From Gammaproteobacteria bacterium UBA7376 (GTDB lineage: Bacteria; Pseudomonadota; Gammaproteobacteria; Pseudomonadales; Azotimanducaceae), in assembly GCA_002470275.1 (NCBI GenBank), contig DKNY01000031.1, positions 357-40,043 of the forward strand: a stretch of DNA of 39,687 nt, given 5' to 3'. Shown one piece after another: positions 27,706 to 36,544 of this stretch. Position 1 is the first letter of the stretch. Each line of letters starts with the position of its first letter. The translations under genes were made by a program, and so were the position numbers. The notes under the pieces were generated by a model. That model made no database searches, was not told where the DNA came from, and was given only the letters and a program-made list of their open reading frames with translations.

Positions 27706-28709
27706 AAGCGTCCCACCACTTCAGCCGAAGCGCGCCGAAGTGCCTCGAGGGCCGCCACCTGATCGCTGGAAAGCGGGGGCGCCTGGGACAGCGTGTCCTC
27801 AATAAGCTGAGACAATCGATTCAGGTGGTCTTGGAGTAGCGCTGCTGTGGTTGGCTGGTCATCACCTACAGCGATCTCTTCTGATACGTCGCCCGAGGCC
27901 AACAAGTCTGCACGCTCTACCACGCGCCCATAGGCTGCATCGTCAAGTTGGGCGGCCCGAGCAATCGACCCGCCAGGGTCTTCCGGCGCGTGGGGAATGA
28001 TCTCTGCCAACAGCGCCGTGGCCTCTTCGACAACTTCAATATGAGCGCTAACGAGATCCAGCGTGCCATCTGACAATCGATCAAGCAGATTCTCAACCGC
28101 CCAGGCCACCTCCATCCCATCCCCAAGGCCGGCTTGTTGACAGGACTGCCGAACCTTTTGAAAAGCCTGCCCAACGGGCATCAGTCCTTGCCCGTCATAC
28201 TGGACCTGCTGCCAGGACTGCACCGCAGTCCTTAGCTCGTGCAGCTGTTGGAGCAGTTCACCTGCGTGGTCGGCCGCTTTGGCGTTGTCTTGAGAGCCAA
28301 AGATGACGGTACCGCTCTGGAGCGTTCCGCTAGCGTCCTCAGCACGAAGAGCCTGTATCTGTTGGCCGAGCGCCACCCAAGAAAAGGGCAAAGACCCAGC
28401 ATCAAGGTATTCTGAGGAGCGCCCAATCCTTTCCAGGGATCTGATGTTTCGACCCATTTGACGCAGAAGGATAAGCTCTTCTTCACTCCATTCGGCAGAT
28501 TCCCTATCGCGCATGTCAAGCCATGCGATGAGGGCATGGAGTACCTGGTGGCCGCTGGGCTCAACGTCGATGAGGGCTGTTAGCGCCTGAACAAGTGCTG
28601 GGATACCGCTTATATCCTCTGCACCCTGCATGATGTTGAGCAAACCTCGCTCAAATAGGCGACGCGCCTTAGAAATTTCCGATACTGGTCCTTCTGTGCT
28701 CGTTATCAT
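27678..28709 (-). CDS. ChpA/FimL-like pseudo-HPt domain protein
   Basis: 343-aa, acidic, largely helical protein with no membrane segment. Residues about 150-240 resemble the HPt region of ChpA/PilL, the type IV pilus chemosensory kinase. The stretch from QAFQKVRQS (181-189) to VAWAVENLLDRLSDGTL (201-217) lines up, without gaps, on the ChpA pattern RAFHTLKGS...ELAWAVENLLNRxxDGT as I remember it. The phospho-accepting His is replaced by Gln184 and the following Lys-Gly by Arg-Gln, so phosphotransfer should be impossible. FimL of P. aeruginosa is a known ChpA-like protein without the His. No CheA kinase, CheW or receiver domain follows, and the protein is a small fraction of ChpA length (over 2000 aa). 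It lies between rsmE and gshB, where Pseudomonas has pilGHIJ-chpA. Either a surviving fragment or a repurposed adaptor; function unknown. Confidence 0.6.
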   Translation of the reverse strand: MITSTEGPVSEISKARRLFERGLLNIMQGAEDISGIPALVQALTALIDVEPSGHQVLHALIAWLDMRDRESAEWSEEELILLRQMGRNIRSLERIGRSSEYLDAGSLPFSWVALGQQIQALRAEDASGTLQSGTVIFGSQDNAKAADHAGELLQQLHELRTAVQSWQQVQYDGQGLMPVGQAFQKVRQSCQQAGLGDGMEVAWAVENLLDRLSDGTLDLVSAHIEVVEEATALLAEIIPHAPEDPGGSIARAAQLDDAAYGRVVERADLLASGDVSEEIAVGDDQPTTAALLQDHLNRLSQLIEDTLSQAPPLSSDQVAALEALRRASAEVVGRFQADGERHP

Positions 28710-28802
28710 TGCTTCCCTCGTCCAGTCCCCGGGTAATGCTATCGTTGTTGAGGGCTGGCCCGCTTCGCTGGCTGCGGACCTGCTCCGATTTAGTTGCTTC
28801 TT

Positions 28803-28820
28803 CTACCGCACAGTCGGTAG
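28803..28820. repeat. Inverted repeat CTACCG-N6-CGGTAG upstream of gshB
   Basis: Perfect 6-bp arms in the 141-bp divergent gap between the ChpA-like gene and gshB, ending 30 bp before the gshB ATG. It could be an operator or an mRNA hairpin in the gshB leader. Only three Ts follow it, so a terminator is unlikely. Confidence 0.4.
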
Positions 28821-28850
28821 TTTAGCGACACCGGCACCACGAGCAGCCCT

Positions 28851-29849
28851 ATGACAAAAATAGCGTTTTTGATGGACCCCATCGAATCCATATCCGTTAA
28901 GAAAGATTCTACCCTGGCTATGATTCGTGCGGCTCAGAATCGTGACCTGGATGTCTACTTTCTGCAGCAGGAGGATTTATTTTTGGACGGGGGCGTTGTT
29001 AAGGCCTTGCTCAGTCCCATCCGTTTGCGCCGAGATTTCGCTGAAAACCTGGACTACCGCCAGCTTTCCCCAGAGGCCGTGAGGAACTGTGACTGGGCAG
29101 AGATCGGTGAGGCCCAGCGCCAACCCTTAGCGAACATGGATATCATCATGATGCGGAAGGACCCTCCCTTCGACATGGAGTACATCTATACGACCTATCT
29201 GCTCGAACGTGTCCAGGCTGAGGGTGCCCTTGTGGTCAACCGACCCGAGTCCCTACGGGACTGCAACGAAAAATTGTTTGCCACCCAGTTTCCACAGTGC
29301 TGCCCCAACCTGATTGTCAGCCGAAACATGGAGCTGCTTCGAGAATTTCACCTCAAACATGGCAACGTGGTCTTTAAGAAGCTGGACGGCATGGGCGGCG
29401 CATCGATCTTTCGGGTCATGCAGGATGACCCGAATTTATCCGTCGTTATCGAGACCTTAACTCACGGCGGCCAAGAGCAGGTCATGGGGCAGGTTTATTT
29501 GCCCCAAATCGTAGACGGCGACAAACGCATCCTATTGATTAACGGCGAGCCCATTCCCTACGCCTTGGCAAGAATTCCCTCTGCTGGGGAAACTCGGGGT
29601 AACCTCGCGGCAGGCGGCCATGGTGAGGGCCGTCGCCTGACGGATAGAGACCTCTGGATCGCAGAGCAGGTTGGGCCGGAGCTGGCTCGTCGCGGCCTTT
29701 ACTTTGTCGGAATCGACGTTATCGGTGACTATTTGACCGAGATCAACGTGACCTGCCCAACCTGCATCAGGGAACTTGATGAGCAATTTGATCTCGATAT
29801 TGCCGGCCAGCTGATGGATAGTCTGATGGATGGTCGCCAGCGACACTGA
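28851..29849 (+). CDS. gshB: Glutathione synthetase
   Basis: 332-aa ATP-grasp ligase adding glycine to gamma-glutamylcysteine. The prokaryotic GshB pattern is complete: IAFLMDPIESISVKKDSTLAM (4-24), MMRKDPPFDMEYIYTTYLLE (near 100-119), VVNRPESLRDCNEKLFA, VFKKLDGMGGASIFR, the DGDKRILLINGEP stretch and ARIPSAGETRGNLAAGG with the small ATP-binding loop. The Mg-ligand segment reads TEINVTCPT (usually TEINVTSPT). The ATG is at 28851. It is followed by tonB, yqgE and ruvX, the order found in Pseudomonas, which anchors this end of the conserved block. Confidence 0.96.
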   Translation: MTKIAFLMDPIESISVKKDSTLAMIRAAQNRDLDVYFLQQEDLFLDGGVVKALLSPIRLRRDFAENLDYRQLSPEAVRNCDWAEIGEAQRQPLANMDIIMMRKDPPFDMEYIYTTYLLERVQAEGALVVNRPESLRDCNEKLFATQFPQCCPNLIVSRNMELLREFHLKHGNVVFKKLDGMGGASIFRVMQDDPNLSVVIETLTHGGQEQVMGQVYLPQIVDGDKRILLINGEPIPYALARIPSAGETRGNLAAGGHGEGRRLTDRDLWIAEQVGPELARRGLYFVGIDVIGDYLTEINVTCPTCIRELDEQFDLDIAGQLMDSLMDGRQRH

Positions 29850-29865
29850 GCCCCACGACAAGACA

Positions 29866-30651
29866 ATGAACGACTTTTTTGGATCAGCCGCTGCCGGCGA
29901 CGAGCATGCCCTCCGGGCACAGAGCCAAGGTCGGTTTGTTTTCATTTTTCTGGTGGCGATTATTGTCCATCTGATCGTCATTTTGGGCATCAGAATGCAG
30001 GCATCCCAGCCTGCCCAACGGCCGATTTCTGTTGACCTTAATCTTCGCACCACCAACGACAAAGTGGCCTCTCAGGTTGCGGCTCAACCGAGAGCGGATA
30101 CTGAACCCAAGCCTGCTGAGCAGGCCACGATCCAGCCGAATGCTTTGGTTCCTAAACGCTTGGAGACACCGAAAAGAACACAGACGCAGATCGCGAACCC
30201 GGCAGAGCCAAAACAAAGGACAACCCTGAATAAGAGTCGAGCTGCCCTGGTGAGCGAAATCGCCCAGCTGGACACCTTTTCCGTTGAAGCTACGTTCGAT
30301 AACCCTCGCCATCGAGTGCTGACCAACGGTGGCCGACTGAATCCCGACGAAGCCGCCTACCTCTCCATGTGGCGGCGCAAATGCGAGCGCATTGGTCGCT
30401 ATAACTATCCCACCGGCGGACTGCAGGGCGAATTGAGCATGACTGTTGTTATTCTAAGCAGCGGTGCCTTGTATAGCGTAGAGGTAACCCAATCTTCAGG
30501 GCATCCCGCACTAGATCAGGCAGCCATAGAGACCGTTAAGCAAGCCGCCCCCTATCAGCCCTTTGGCGTTGAAATGCGCAAGAAGTATGACCGGCTCACC
30601 TTTACGCGCACCTGGCAGTTTAGTCGGCAAGGCACTCTCTTCGAAGGCTAG
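29866..30651 (+). CDS. TonB-family energy transducer
   Basis: 261-aa protein with classical TonB build. A short cytoplasmic N-terminus is followed by one membrane anchor (FVFIFLVAIIVHLIVILGIRM, about 24-44). A periplasmic linker rich in Gln, Pro, Lys and Thr comes next. The C-terminal TonB domain has GRYNYPTGGLQGELSMTVVI, LYSVEVTQSSGHPALDQAAI and PYQPFG. The ATG at 29866 is preferred; a start at 29830 would overlap gshB by 20 bp. In P. aeruginosa the gene at this place is tonB3, tied to twitching motility and pilus assembly rather than siderophore uptake. No exbB/exbD lie nearby. Role here unproven. Confidence 0.85.
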   Translation: MNDFFGSAAAGDEHALRAQSQGRFVFIFLVAIIVHLIVILGIRMQASQPAQRPISVDLNLRTTNDKVASQVAAQPRADTEPKPAEQATIQPNALVPKRLETPKRTQTQIANPAEPKQRTTLNKSRAALVSEIAQLDTFSVEATFDNPRHRVLTNGGRLNPDEAAYLSMWRRKCERIGRYNYPTGGLQGELSMTVVILSSGALYSVEVTQSSGHPALDQAAIETVKQAAPYQPFGVEMRKKYDRLTFTRTWQFSRQGTLFEG

Positions 30652-30694
30652 CAGCTTTGGCTTTTTTATGAACAAACAGCGGCAGTACGAATAG

Positions 30695-31243
30695 ATGAAC
30701 TTAACCAATCACTTTTTAATCGCCATGCCCTCACTTCAACAGGATTACTTCAATGCCTCGTTGACACTCGTCTGCGAGCACAACGATGAGGGGGCAATCG
30801 GCCTGGTGATTAACCGTCCCTCTCATATCTCTGTTCTAGAGCTGCTGTCACAGCTCAACTTGAACCCCTCTCGTCGTTGGTTAGTTGCGCCCGTCATGGA
30901 AGGCGGCCCGGTCTCTCAAGACCACGGGTTTATCCTGTACCGGGGCGACGCATCCTATGGTGCTTCTCTGAATGTGACGCCGAACCTCTATCTTTCCAGT
31001 GGTCATGAGGTCCTCGAGGCCATCGCCAAGGATGAGGGGCCCGAGCAATTTCTCGTCGCCTTGGGTTATGCGGGCTGGGCCGGAGGGCAGCTTGAGGCAG
31101 AAGTGAGCCGCAACGTCTGGCTGACCGTGGAAGCAGAATCAGATTTGATCTTCGATACGCCATTTGAGGAAAGGCTGGCAAAGGCGGCCGGGGCCTTGGG
31201 CATCGACCTGAACCTCATCAGTACCGAATCGGGCCAGCACTGA
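30695..31243 (+). CDS. yqgE: YqgE/AlgH family protein
   Basis: 182-aa UPF0301 (YqgE/AlgH) protein. Landmarks are the N-terminal NHFLIAMPSLQQDYFNASL, YxCEHN-type segment VCEHNDEGAIGLVINRP, the MEGGPVSQDHGFILY segment and ALGYAGWAGGQLEAEV, all characteristic. No signal peptide or membrane segment. The molecular role is unknown; AlgH was named from alginate studies in Pseudomonas. The gene nearly always precedes ruvX, as here, where its TGA shares one base with the ruvX ATG (31243), so the two are translationally coupled. Confidence 0.93.
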   Translation: MNLTNHFLIAMPSLQQDYFNASLTLVCEHNDEGAIGLVINRPSHISVLELLSQLNLNPSRRWLVAPVMEGGPVSQDHGFILYRGDASYGASLNVTPNLYLSSGHEVLEAIAKDEGPEQFLVALGYAGWAGGQLEAEVSRNVWLTVEAESDLIFDTPFEERLAKAAGALGIDLNLISTESGQH

Positions 31244-31644
31244 TGGATGAAGGCTACGTGATCGGTATCGATTTTGGTCTCAAACATATTGGTGTTGCGA
31301 TAGGACAGACGATTACCCGCAGCGCTCGGGGACTGAAGACGCTGAGCGCGAAAAATGGGCGCCCAGATTGGAAAGCGCTCGACGAGCTGGTGCACCCCTA
31401 TCGACCTCTTGCCATTACCGTGGGACTACCCCTGAACATGGACGGCACCGACTCTGACATGTCGCAGAAAGCAGACGGCTTCGCCGAATCCTTACGCGAA
31501 CGCTATGCCATACCGGTGTATCTGGTGGATGAGCGCCTCAGTACCTGGCAGGCGCGCACTGAGGCCCAGGAGGGAGGCACAGCGCCGACGACCCATGAAC
31601 GAGCGGCCAGTCTTATCGCCGAAACCTGGATGGCAGAACAATAA
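31243..31644 (+). CDS. ruvX: RuvX/YqgF, RNase H-fold nuclease
   Basis: 133-aa compact RNase H-like protein, the YqgF/RuvX family, thought to act in pre-16S rRNA 5' end processing and proposed earlier as a Holliday-junction resolvase. Motifs are VIGIDFGLKHIGVAIGQ (with the first catalytic Asp), TVGLPLNMDGTDSDMS and YLVDERLSTWQA (second catalytic acid), plus a conserved AASLIAETW near the end. Normal length. Overlaps the yqgE stop by one base. In Pseudomonas it is followed by pyrR-pyrB-pyrC; here yggS follows after 22 bp. Confidence 0.95.
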   Translation: MDEGYVIGIDFGLKHIGVAIGQTITRSARGLKTLSAKNGRPDWKALDELVHPYRPLAITVGLPLNMDGTDSDMSQKADGFAESLRERYAIPVYLVDERLSTWQARTEAQEGGTAPTTHERAASLIAETWMAEQ

Positions 31645-31666
31645 CCGCACCGGCCAGACAACTCAC

Positions 31667-32356
31667 ATGATTAACGAACTAGAACAAAATTTTCACCGGA
31701 TTCAGCAACGAATTTCTGACGCCTGCCACGAGGCGGGTAGGGATGTTGAAGAGGTGCAGCTGGTGGCTGTCTCCAAGACGAAACCAAGCCACTTGATTTC
31801 TGAAGCCGCAAATCTGGGCATGAAACACTTTGGGGAGAATTATCTGCAGGAGGCCACGGGAAAGATTCATGGCCTTCAGCCTAAGCCCGGAGACTGGCAC
31901 TACATCGGGAAGGTGCAGTCCAATAAGACGCGGGACATCGCTGAGCATTTTGATTGGGTGCATACCGTGGACCGGGAAAAGATTGCCCTTCGATTAAACG
32001 CGCATCGCACTGATCGACCCAAACTAAACGTTCTGGTTCAGGTTAATGTCGACAACGATCCCGACAAAGGCGGATGTTCTGGCGACCAGGCTCTCACGCT
32101 CTGTCGCGCAATCTGCGATCTGCCTAATTTAAGGTTGCGCGGCCTCATGACCATCTTGAGTCAGGAGACGAATCCTAGGGAAGGCTATGAAAGCGTGGCA
32201 CAATTGCACCGTGAGATAGGCACCCAGCTCGCGGAACCCCATAGAGATTCCTGGGACGCCCTATCCATGGGTATGAGTCGAGACCTTGAAGACGCGATAT
32301 TCGCGGGGGCCACCTTGATTCGTGTCGGCACAGCGCTTTTCGGGGAGCGCCGATAG
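31667..32356 (+). CDS. yggS: YggS family pyridoxal 5'-phosphate homeostasis protein
   Basis: 229-aa PLP-binding protein (PLPBP/YggS family) with an alanine-racemase-like N-terminal barrel fold but no known enzyme activity; it buffers free PLP and affects amino-acid pools. The PLP lysine is K37 in LVAVSKTKPS; GENYLQEA, WHYIGKVQSNK, NVLVQVNVDNDPDKGG and LRGLMTI follow, and the ending LSMGMSRDLEDAIFAGATLIRVGTALFG (in parts) is typical. The ATG at 31667 gives family length; the open frame reaches back into ruvX but is not conserved. It precedes proC and yggT, a widely kept gene trio. Confidence 0.94.
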   Translation: MINELEQNFHRIQQRISDACHEAGRDVEEVQLVAVSKTKPSHLISEAANLGMKHFGENYLQEATGKIHGLQPKPGDWHYIGKVQSNKTRDIAEHFDWVHTVDREKIALRLNAHRTDRPKLNVLVQVNVDNDPDKGGCSGDQALTLCRAICDLPNLRLRGLMTILSQETNPREGYESVAQLHREIGTQLAEPHRDSWDALSMGMSRDLEDAIFAGATLIRVGTALFGERR

Positions 32357-32405
32357 AGGGCTCCGGGCAACTCGGCATCAAGGGATATGGAAAGGACGAT
32401 TTAGC

Positions 32406-33218
32406 ATGGTCAGGATTGGCTTTATCGGTGCAGGCAACATGGCAAGGAGCCTGGCTCAGGGTTTGATTCAGGACGGTATACCTAGCTCCGAAATCGTTGC
32501 GACTGACCCAGATGCAGGACAAAGAGAGCAGCTTGCGGCGCTGGGCATCCGCACCAGCGACGATAACGCGCTGGCCTGCCAGGCGCAGAATGTGATCGTT
32601 GCCGTCAAGCCCCAGATTGCGGGGAAGGTGTTGACTGCCCTACCCAAGCTGGACGTTCAGCAGGTCATCGTCTCCATCATGGCGGGCATCAAGGCTTCAA
32701 GCATCGAAACTTGGTTAGGGGGACACCAGTCCATTATTCGCTGTATGCCCAACACGCCAGCGCTTCTCGGCGCGGGCATGACGGGCATGTTTGCGAGTGC
32801 CAGCATTACCGAGCAACAAACAACCGAAGCTGAGCGCATCCTTGGGGCCGTGGGCGAGACCGTTTGGGTCGCACAAGAAGACGAGCTGGATGCGGTAACC
32901 GCCCTATCTGGGAGCGGCCCGGCCTATTTTTTCCTGTTGATGGAGGCCATGCTGGATGCAGGGAGAGGCATGGGGCTCAGCGATGAGCTGTGTCGTCAAT
33001 TGGTGGTTGAAACCGCTAAGGGTGCAGCGATGATGGCGGCGCAGCAAGAAACAACGCCCGCAACGCTAAGACAAAACGTGACATCGCCCGGGGGAACCAC
33101 AGCCGCAGCCCTGAGCGTTATGGAACAACGAGCGCTTCCGGAAATTGTGGGTGAGGCGCTGGAAGCCGCTCGTTTGCGCGCTGGACAGATGGCTAATGAG
33201 TTTGGAGAACAAAAATGA
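32406..33218 (+). CDS. proC: Pyrroline-5-carboxylate reductase
   Basis: 270-aa NAD(P)H-dependent enzyme for the last step of proline synthesis. The Rossmann motif is IGFIGAGNMARSLAQGL at the N-terminus. VAVKPQ, SIMAGIKASSIE, IIRCMPNTPALLGAGMTG and the signature AVTALSGSGPAYFFLLMEAM follow, then TSPGGTTAAAL near the C-terminus. The ATG at 32406 has AAGGA about 10 nt upstream; a longer in-frame start at 32322 would overlap yggS. The stop overlaps the yggT start by 4 bp (ATGA). Confidence 0.96.
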   Translation: MVRIGFIGAGNMARSLAQGLIQDGIPSSEIVATDPDAGQREQLAALGIRTSDDNALACQAQNVIVAVKPQIAGKVLTALPKLDVQQVIVSIMAGIKASSIETWLGGHQSIIRCMPNTPALLGAGMTGMFASASITEQQTTEAERILGAVGETVWVAQEDELDAVTALSGSGPAYFFLLMEAMLDAGRGMGLSDELCRQLVVETAKGAAMMAAQQETTPATLRQNVTSPGGTTAAALSVMEQRALPEIVGEALEAARLRAGQMANEFGEQK

Positions 33219-33745
33219 ATGCAACCCTCTTGCTGATCGCCGACTTAGTATTACGTCTGGCCGCGCTGCTCTTTCTCATCCGCTTCTTGCTACAGGCGAG
33301 CAAGGCGGACTTTTACAACCCAATTAGCCAGTTTGTGGTTAAGGGAAGCGACCCTCTCACCCGGCCCCTACGCGCACTCCTGCCATCCCTTGGCTCGTGG
33401 GATTTCGCATCTCTGCTGGTGGGATGGATCATGTGTATCCTTTTCGTGGTGCTGATCACCCTGGGTTCGCTGGGTATCTCAGACTATTTAATCCTGGGTC
33501 TGGTGCGGATGCTGTCGGTACTCATCGACTTCTACTTCTGGTCAATCATCATCGTTATCATTGCCAGCTTTTTGAGTTCGGGCCAATACAACCCCGGCCT
33601 TGGCCTTCTCCAGCAGTTAGTTGAACCCCTGGTGGCTCCCATTCGACGCCTATTGCCGGATACTGGACCGCTGGACTTCTCACCCATGATCGTCATTCTT
33701 ATTCTTACTATTCTGCAGCGGGCGCTTTCCGGCGGTTTGGGATAG
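33215..33745 (+). CDS. yggT: YggT family integral membrane protein
   Basis: 176-aa inner-membrane protein with two YGGT repeats. The first half has hydrophobic segments at about 5-27 and 60-85, the second at about 100-125 and 150-172. Each repeat ends in the family's [14 protein letters not shown] / [19 protein letters not shown] pattern. The family is linked to osmotic stress in E. coli and to septum or thylakoid-membrane organisation in plastids; the molecular role is not known. Coupled to proC by a 4-bp overlap and followed 4 bp later by metX. Confidence 0.93.
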   Translation: MNATLLLIADLVLRLAALLFLIRFLLQASKADFYNPISQFVVKGSDPLTRPLRALLPSLGSWDFASLLVGWIMCILFVVLITLGSLGISDYLILGLVRMLSVLIDFYFWSIIIVIIASFLSSGQYNPGLGLLQQLVEPLVAPIRRLLPDTGPLDFSPMIVILILTILQRALSGGLG

Positions 33746-33749
33746 GACC

Positions 33750-34910
33750 ATGTCTGCGCAGACGATCCAAGCCGATGCTATCGGCTTAGTTGAGGTCCAC
33801 ACGTTCCAACACGGTGGACCCCTAGTTCTGCAAAACGGGGCGACGCTGCAAAATTTCGAGCTGGTCTACGAAACCTACGGGCAGTTAAATTCAGCCAGGG
33901 ATAATGCGATCCTAATTTGCCATGCGCTATCGGGTCACCACCACGCCGCAGGTCGTCACCACCCAGATGATGCGAAACCAGGTTGGTGGGACGCCTGCAT
34001 CGGGCCAGGAAAGGCCATTGATACCAACCAGTTTTTTGTCCTGAGCCTCAATAACCTGGGCGGCTGTCACGGCAGTACCGGGCCCAAAACCATCAACCCA
34101 GAAACTGGAAAGGCCTATGGCCCAGACTTCCCCCAGGTCGTGGTCCGAGACTGGGTCACCAGTCAGGCGAAATTAGCAGATCATCTCGGTATTGAGACGT
34201 TTGCGGCGGTGATTGGTGGCAGTTTAGGGGGCATGCAGGCCATGCAGTGGGCGATTGAGTACCCGGATCGCGTTCGCAGCTGTGTCATCATCGCAGCAGC
34301 AGCCAAACTTTCGGCACAAAATATCGCCTTCAACGAGATTGCTCGCCAGGCTATCGTCAGTGATCAGAACTATCTCGACGGGCGTTATGAAGAGGCAGAC
34401 AAAATTCCAAACCGAGGTTTGATGCTGGCGCGAATGATCGGCCACGTGACGTACCTCTCTGATGACGGCATGGGCAATAAGTTCGGGCGAGAGGTCAAAT
34501 CTGGCGAGTTTGACCAAGATGAAAGCATCGAGTTCCAGGTGGAAAGCTACCTCCATTATCAGGGCCGAGCATTCTCAAAATACTTTGATGCAAATACCTA
34601 TATGCTGATGACTCATGCTCTTGACCAATTCGATCCTGCCAGAGGGCATGCAGGAGACCTGGCGGAGGCGCTGTCTGCCGCCCAAGCAAGATTCTTAGTG
34701 CTCTCTTTTAGCAGCGACTGGCGTTTCTCCAGCCAACGCTCCCAGGAAATTATCGATGCTTTGATTACCGCCAGAAAGAATGTCGCTTCCGCCGTGGTGG
34801 AATCTGAACACGGCCACGATTCCTTCTTACTGCCGCTGACCCGCTATACCACCATCATGAAGACCTTCCTCCAGCGCGTCCTCGACGAGATGAGAGAGGG
34901 CGGCGCATGA
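33750..34910 (+). CDS. metX: Homoserine O-acyltransferase (MetX)
   Basis: 386-aa alpha/beta-hydrolase-fold acyltransferase activating homoserine for methionine synthesis. The catalytic Ser158 sits in [17 protein letters not shown]. The acid and His follow the family pattern ([25 protein letters not shown]). Other marks are [13 protein letters not shown] (56-68), [15 protein letters not shown] and [12 protein letters not shown]. MetX enzymes from gammaproteobacteria may use succinyl-CoA rather than acetyl-CoA, so the acyl donor is left open. It overlaps metW by 4 bp, the standard metX-metW pair. Confidence 0.95.
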   Translation: MSAQTIQADAIGLVEVHTFQHGGPLVLQNGATLQNFELVYETYGQLNSARDNAILICHALSGHHHAAGRHHPDDAKPGWWDACIGPGKAIDTNQFFVLSLNNLGGCHGSTGPKTINPETGKAYGPDFPQVVVRDWVTSQAKLADHLGIETFAAVIGGSLGGMQAMQWAIEYPDRVRSCVIIAAAAKLSAQNIAFNEIARQAIVSDQNYLDGRYEEADKIPNRGLMLARMIGHVTYLSDDGMGNKFGREVKSGEFDQDESIEFQVESYLHYQGRAFSKYFDANTYMLMTHALDQFDPARGHAGDLAEALSAAQARFLVLSFSSDWRFSSQRSQEIIDALITARKNVASAVVESEHGHDSFLLPLTRYTTIMKTFLQRVLDEMREGGA

Positions 34911-35506
34911 CGCTACGAGGCGACTTACAGCTGGTTCAGGACTTAATCAATCCGGGTGCCAGGGTCTTGGACTTGGGCTGCGGCGATGGCGCTCTGCTCG
35001 ACAATCTCCAGCGTCACAAGGGTGTCAACGGCTACGGGCTCGACCGCGATCCCGTAAACATTAACCGCTGTCTGGCCAGTGGGGTTAATGTTGTTCAACA
35101 GGATTTAGACCACGGCATTGGAAATTTTCTGGATGACAGTTTTGATATGGTGGTCATGACCAATACCCTACAGGCGGTGAAGAACCCCAGAACGTTGTTG
35201 CGCGAAATGCTGCGCGTTGGAGAAGAGTGCCTGGTGACATTTCCGAATTTCGGACACTGGCAATGTCGGCTGCAGATATTCCTACACGGCAGAATGCCGG
35301 TTTCAGCTCACCTACCTCATAGCTGGTTCGACACGCCCAATATTCACCTATGCACCGCTCAGGACTTCGAGCAGCTTTGCGCAGCAGAGGGCTTTCGAAT
35401 CATTCAGCGGCGCATGGTTAACCAGGCGTATCGTCAGCAGCGCCTAATTGCGCTGGCACCCAATTTTTTCTCAAGCTACTGCTTCTATCGACTAGGAAGA
35501 CCATAA
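34907..35506 (+). CDS. metW: Methionine biosynthesis protein MetW
   Basis: 199-aa class I SAM-dependent methyltransferase-like protein with motif [13 protein letters not shown] (19-30), [15 protein letters not shown] around 80, and the family-specific [22 protein letters not shown] stretch (in parts) and [13 protein letters not shown]. It is needed with MetX for methionine synthesis in several proteobacteria; it is thought to assist MetX rather than methylate a known substrate. It starts inside the end of metX (ATGA) and ends flush with the next ATG. Confidence 0.94.
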   Translation: MTLRGDLQLVQDLINPGARVLDLGCGDGALLDNLQRHKGVNGYGLDRDPVNINRCLASGVNVVQQDLDHGIGNFLDDSFDMVVMTNTLQAVKNPRTLLREMLRVGEECLVTFPNFGHWQCRLQIFLHGRMPVSAHLPHSWFDTPNIHLCTAQDFEQLCAAEGFRIIQRRMVNQAYRQQRLIALAPNFFSSYCFYRLGRP

Positions 35507-35941
35507 ATGATCGTCTTTTTTAAGAAAATCCTGCTCGCAGCGAGCCTTTGCCTTTGCGCCGCCCTCACCCAAGCAGAACAGGTCCACCGGTTTGGTGGCC
35601 TTGAGATGCACTACATCCTTATCCCCACAACCATGCTCAAACCTGATATCGCCGCCTCCTATAACCTGACTCGAGGCAAGGACCGAGCGCTGTTAAATAT
35701 ATCGGTTCTTGACGAGACGGGCCGCGCAATAACGGCAAATTTCAGCGGATCGACGCAGAATCTGCTTGGGCAACGGCAGGACCTCTCCTTCGCCGAGGTG
35801 AGAGAGGGAGAGGCGATCTATTATTTGGCTGTAATTCGGCACGCTAATGAGGAGGTCCATCGCCTTCAAATCAATGCAGAGAATGCAAACGGGAAAAGCA
35901 CCGAGCTTAAATTCTCTCAAAAACTCTACTGGTCCGACTAA
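35507..35941 (+). CDS. DUF4426 secreted protein
   Basis: 144-aa protein with a clear Sec signal peptide: Lys5-type N-region (FFKK), hydrophobic core LLAASLCLCAAL, and likely cleavage after TQA (about residue 23). The mature part begins EQVHRFGGLEMHY and is predicted to be beta-rich and periplasmic; the two core cysteines lie in the signal peptide only. DUF4426 proteins sit between metW and rdgB in many Pseudomonas-type genomes, but their role is unknown. The ATG directly follows the metW stop and its own stop is flush with the rdgB GTG, so the genes are translated as a chain. Confidence 0.88.
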   Translation: MIVFFKKILLAASLCLCAALTQAEQVHRFGGLEMHYILIPTTMLKPDIAASYNLTRGKDRALLNISVLDETGRAITANFSGSTQNLLGQRQDLSFAEVREGEAIYYLAVIRHANEEVHRLQINAENANGKSTELKFSQKLYWSD

Positions 35942-36544
35942 GTGCAAATCGTCCTCGCCACCCGCAATCAGGGCAAGCTGCTTGAGATGCGCACCCTCTT
36001 TGCTGATCTAGCCGTTGAGCTTCTGACCCAGGTAGACCTGGATATTCCTAGCCCGGCCGAGACTGGGCTGACCTTCGTGGAGAACGCGCTTATCAAAGCC
36101 AGGGCCGTCAGCGCCGCCGCAGGCCTACCCGCCATCGCCGACGACAGCGGTTTGGTGGTGCCTGCCCTCGGAGGCCAGCCCGGGATTTACTCGGCTCGAT
36201 TCGCCGGTACGCAGGGAGAGGATCGCGCCAATAACGACAAACTTCTGGCGCTAATGAAGAACGAGGTCGCAAGGGCCGCTTATTTCACTTGTTCTATGGT
36301 CTTTCTCGCCTCAGAAACAGACCCAAGCCCTATCGTCGTATCTGGGACCTGGGCCGGGGAGATTACCTCGACGCCCATGGGGACAGACGGTTTCGGCTAC
36401 GATCCGTTGTTCTTCGTACCTACTCACGGGTGTACGGCAGCCCAGCTAAACGCTGGAAATAAAAATGAGATCAGTCATAGAGGCCAGGCCAGTCGAAGTC
36501 TCAAGCGTATGCTTGCCGCCTACCTTCAAACCCAAGATGGTTGA
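35942..36544 (+). CDS. rdgB: XTP/dITP diphosphatase (RdgB/HAM1)
   Basis: 200-aa house-cleaning pyrophosphatase that removes non-canonical purine triphosphates (dITP, XTP) from the nucleotide pool. Marks are IVLATRNQGKLLEMRTLF (3-20), TFVENALIKARAVS, AIADDSGLVVPALGG with the metal-binding acids, GIYSARFAG, TDGFGYDPLFFVP and SHRGQASRSL. The start is a GTG immediately after the preceding stop. The stop overlaps the hemW start by 8 bp. Confidence 0.96.
   Translation: MQIVLATRNQGKLLEMRTLFADLAVELLTQVDLDIPSPAETGLTFVENALIKARAVSAAAGLPAIADDSGLVVPALGGQPGIYSARFAGTQGEDRANNDKLLALMKNEVARAAYFTCSMVFLASETDPSPIVVSGTWAGEITSTPMGTDGFGYDPLFFVPTHGCTAAQLNAGNKNEISHRGQASRSLKRMLAAYLQTQDG

Noticed and set aside
29532..30062. 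176-codon minus-strand open frame across the gshB-tonB junction
   Set aside because: Covers parts of two well-supported plus-strand genes and shows no family features.
31505..31666. 54-residue N-terminal extension of yggS
   Set aside because: Overlaps ruvX, not conserved; the ATG at 31667 gives the normal family start.
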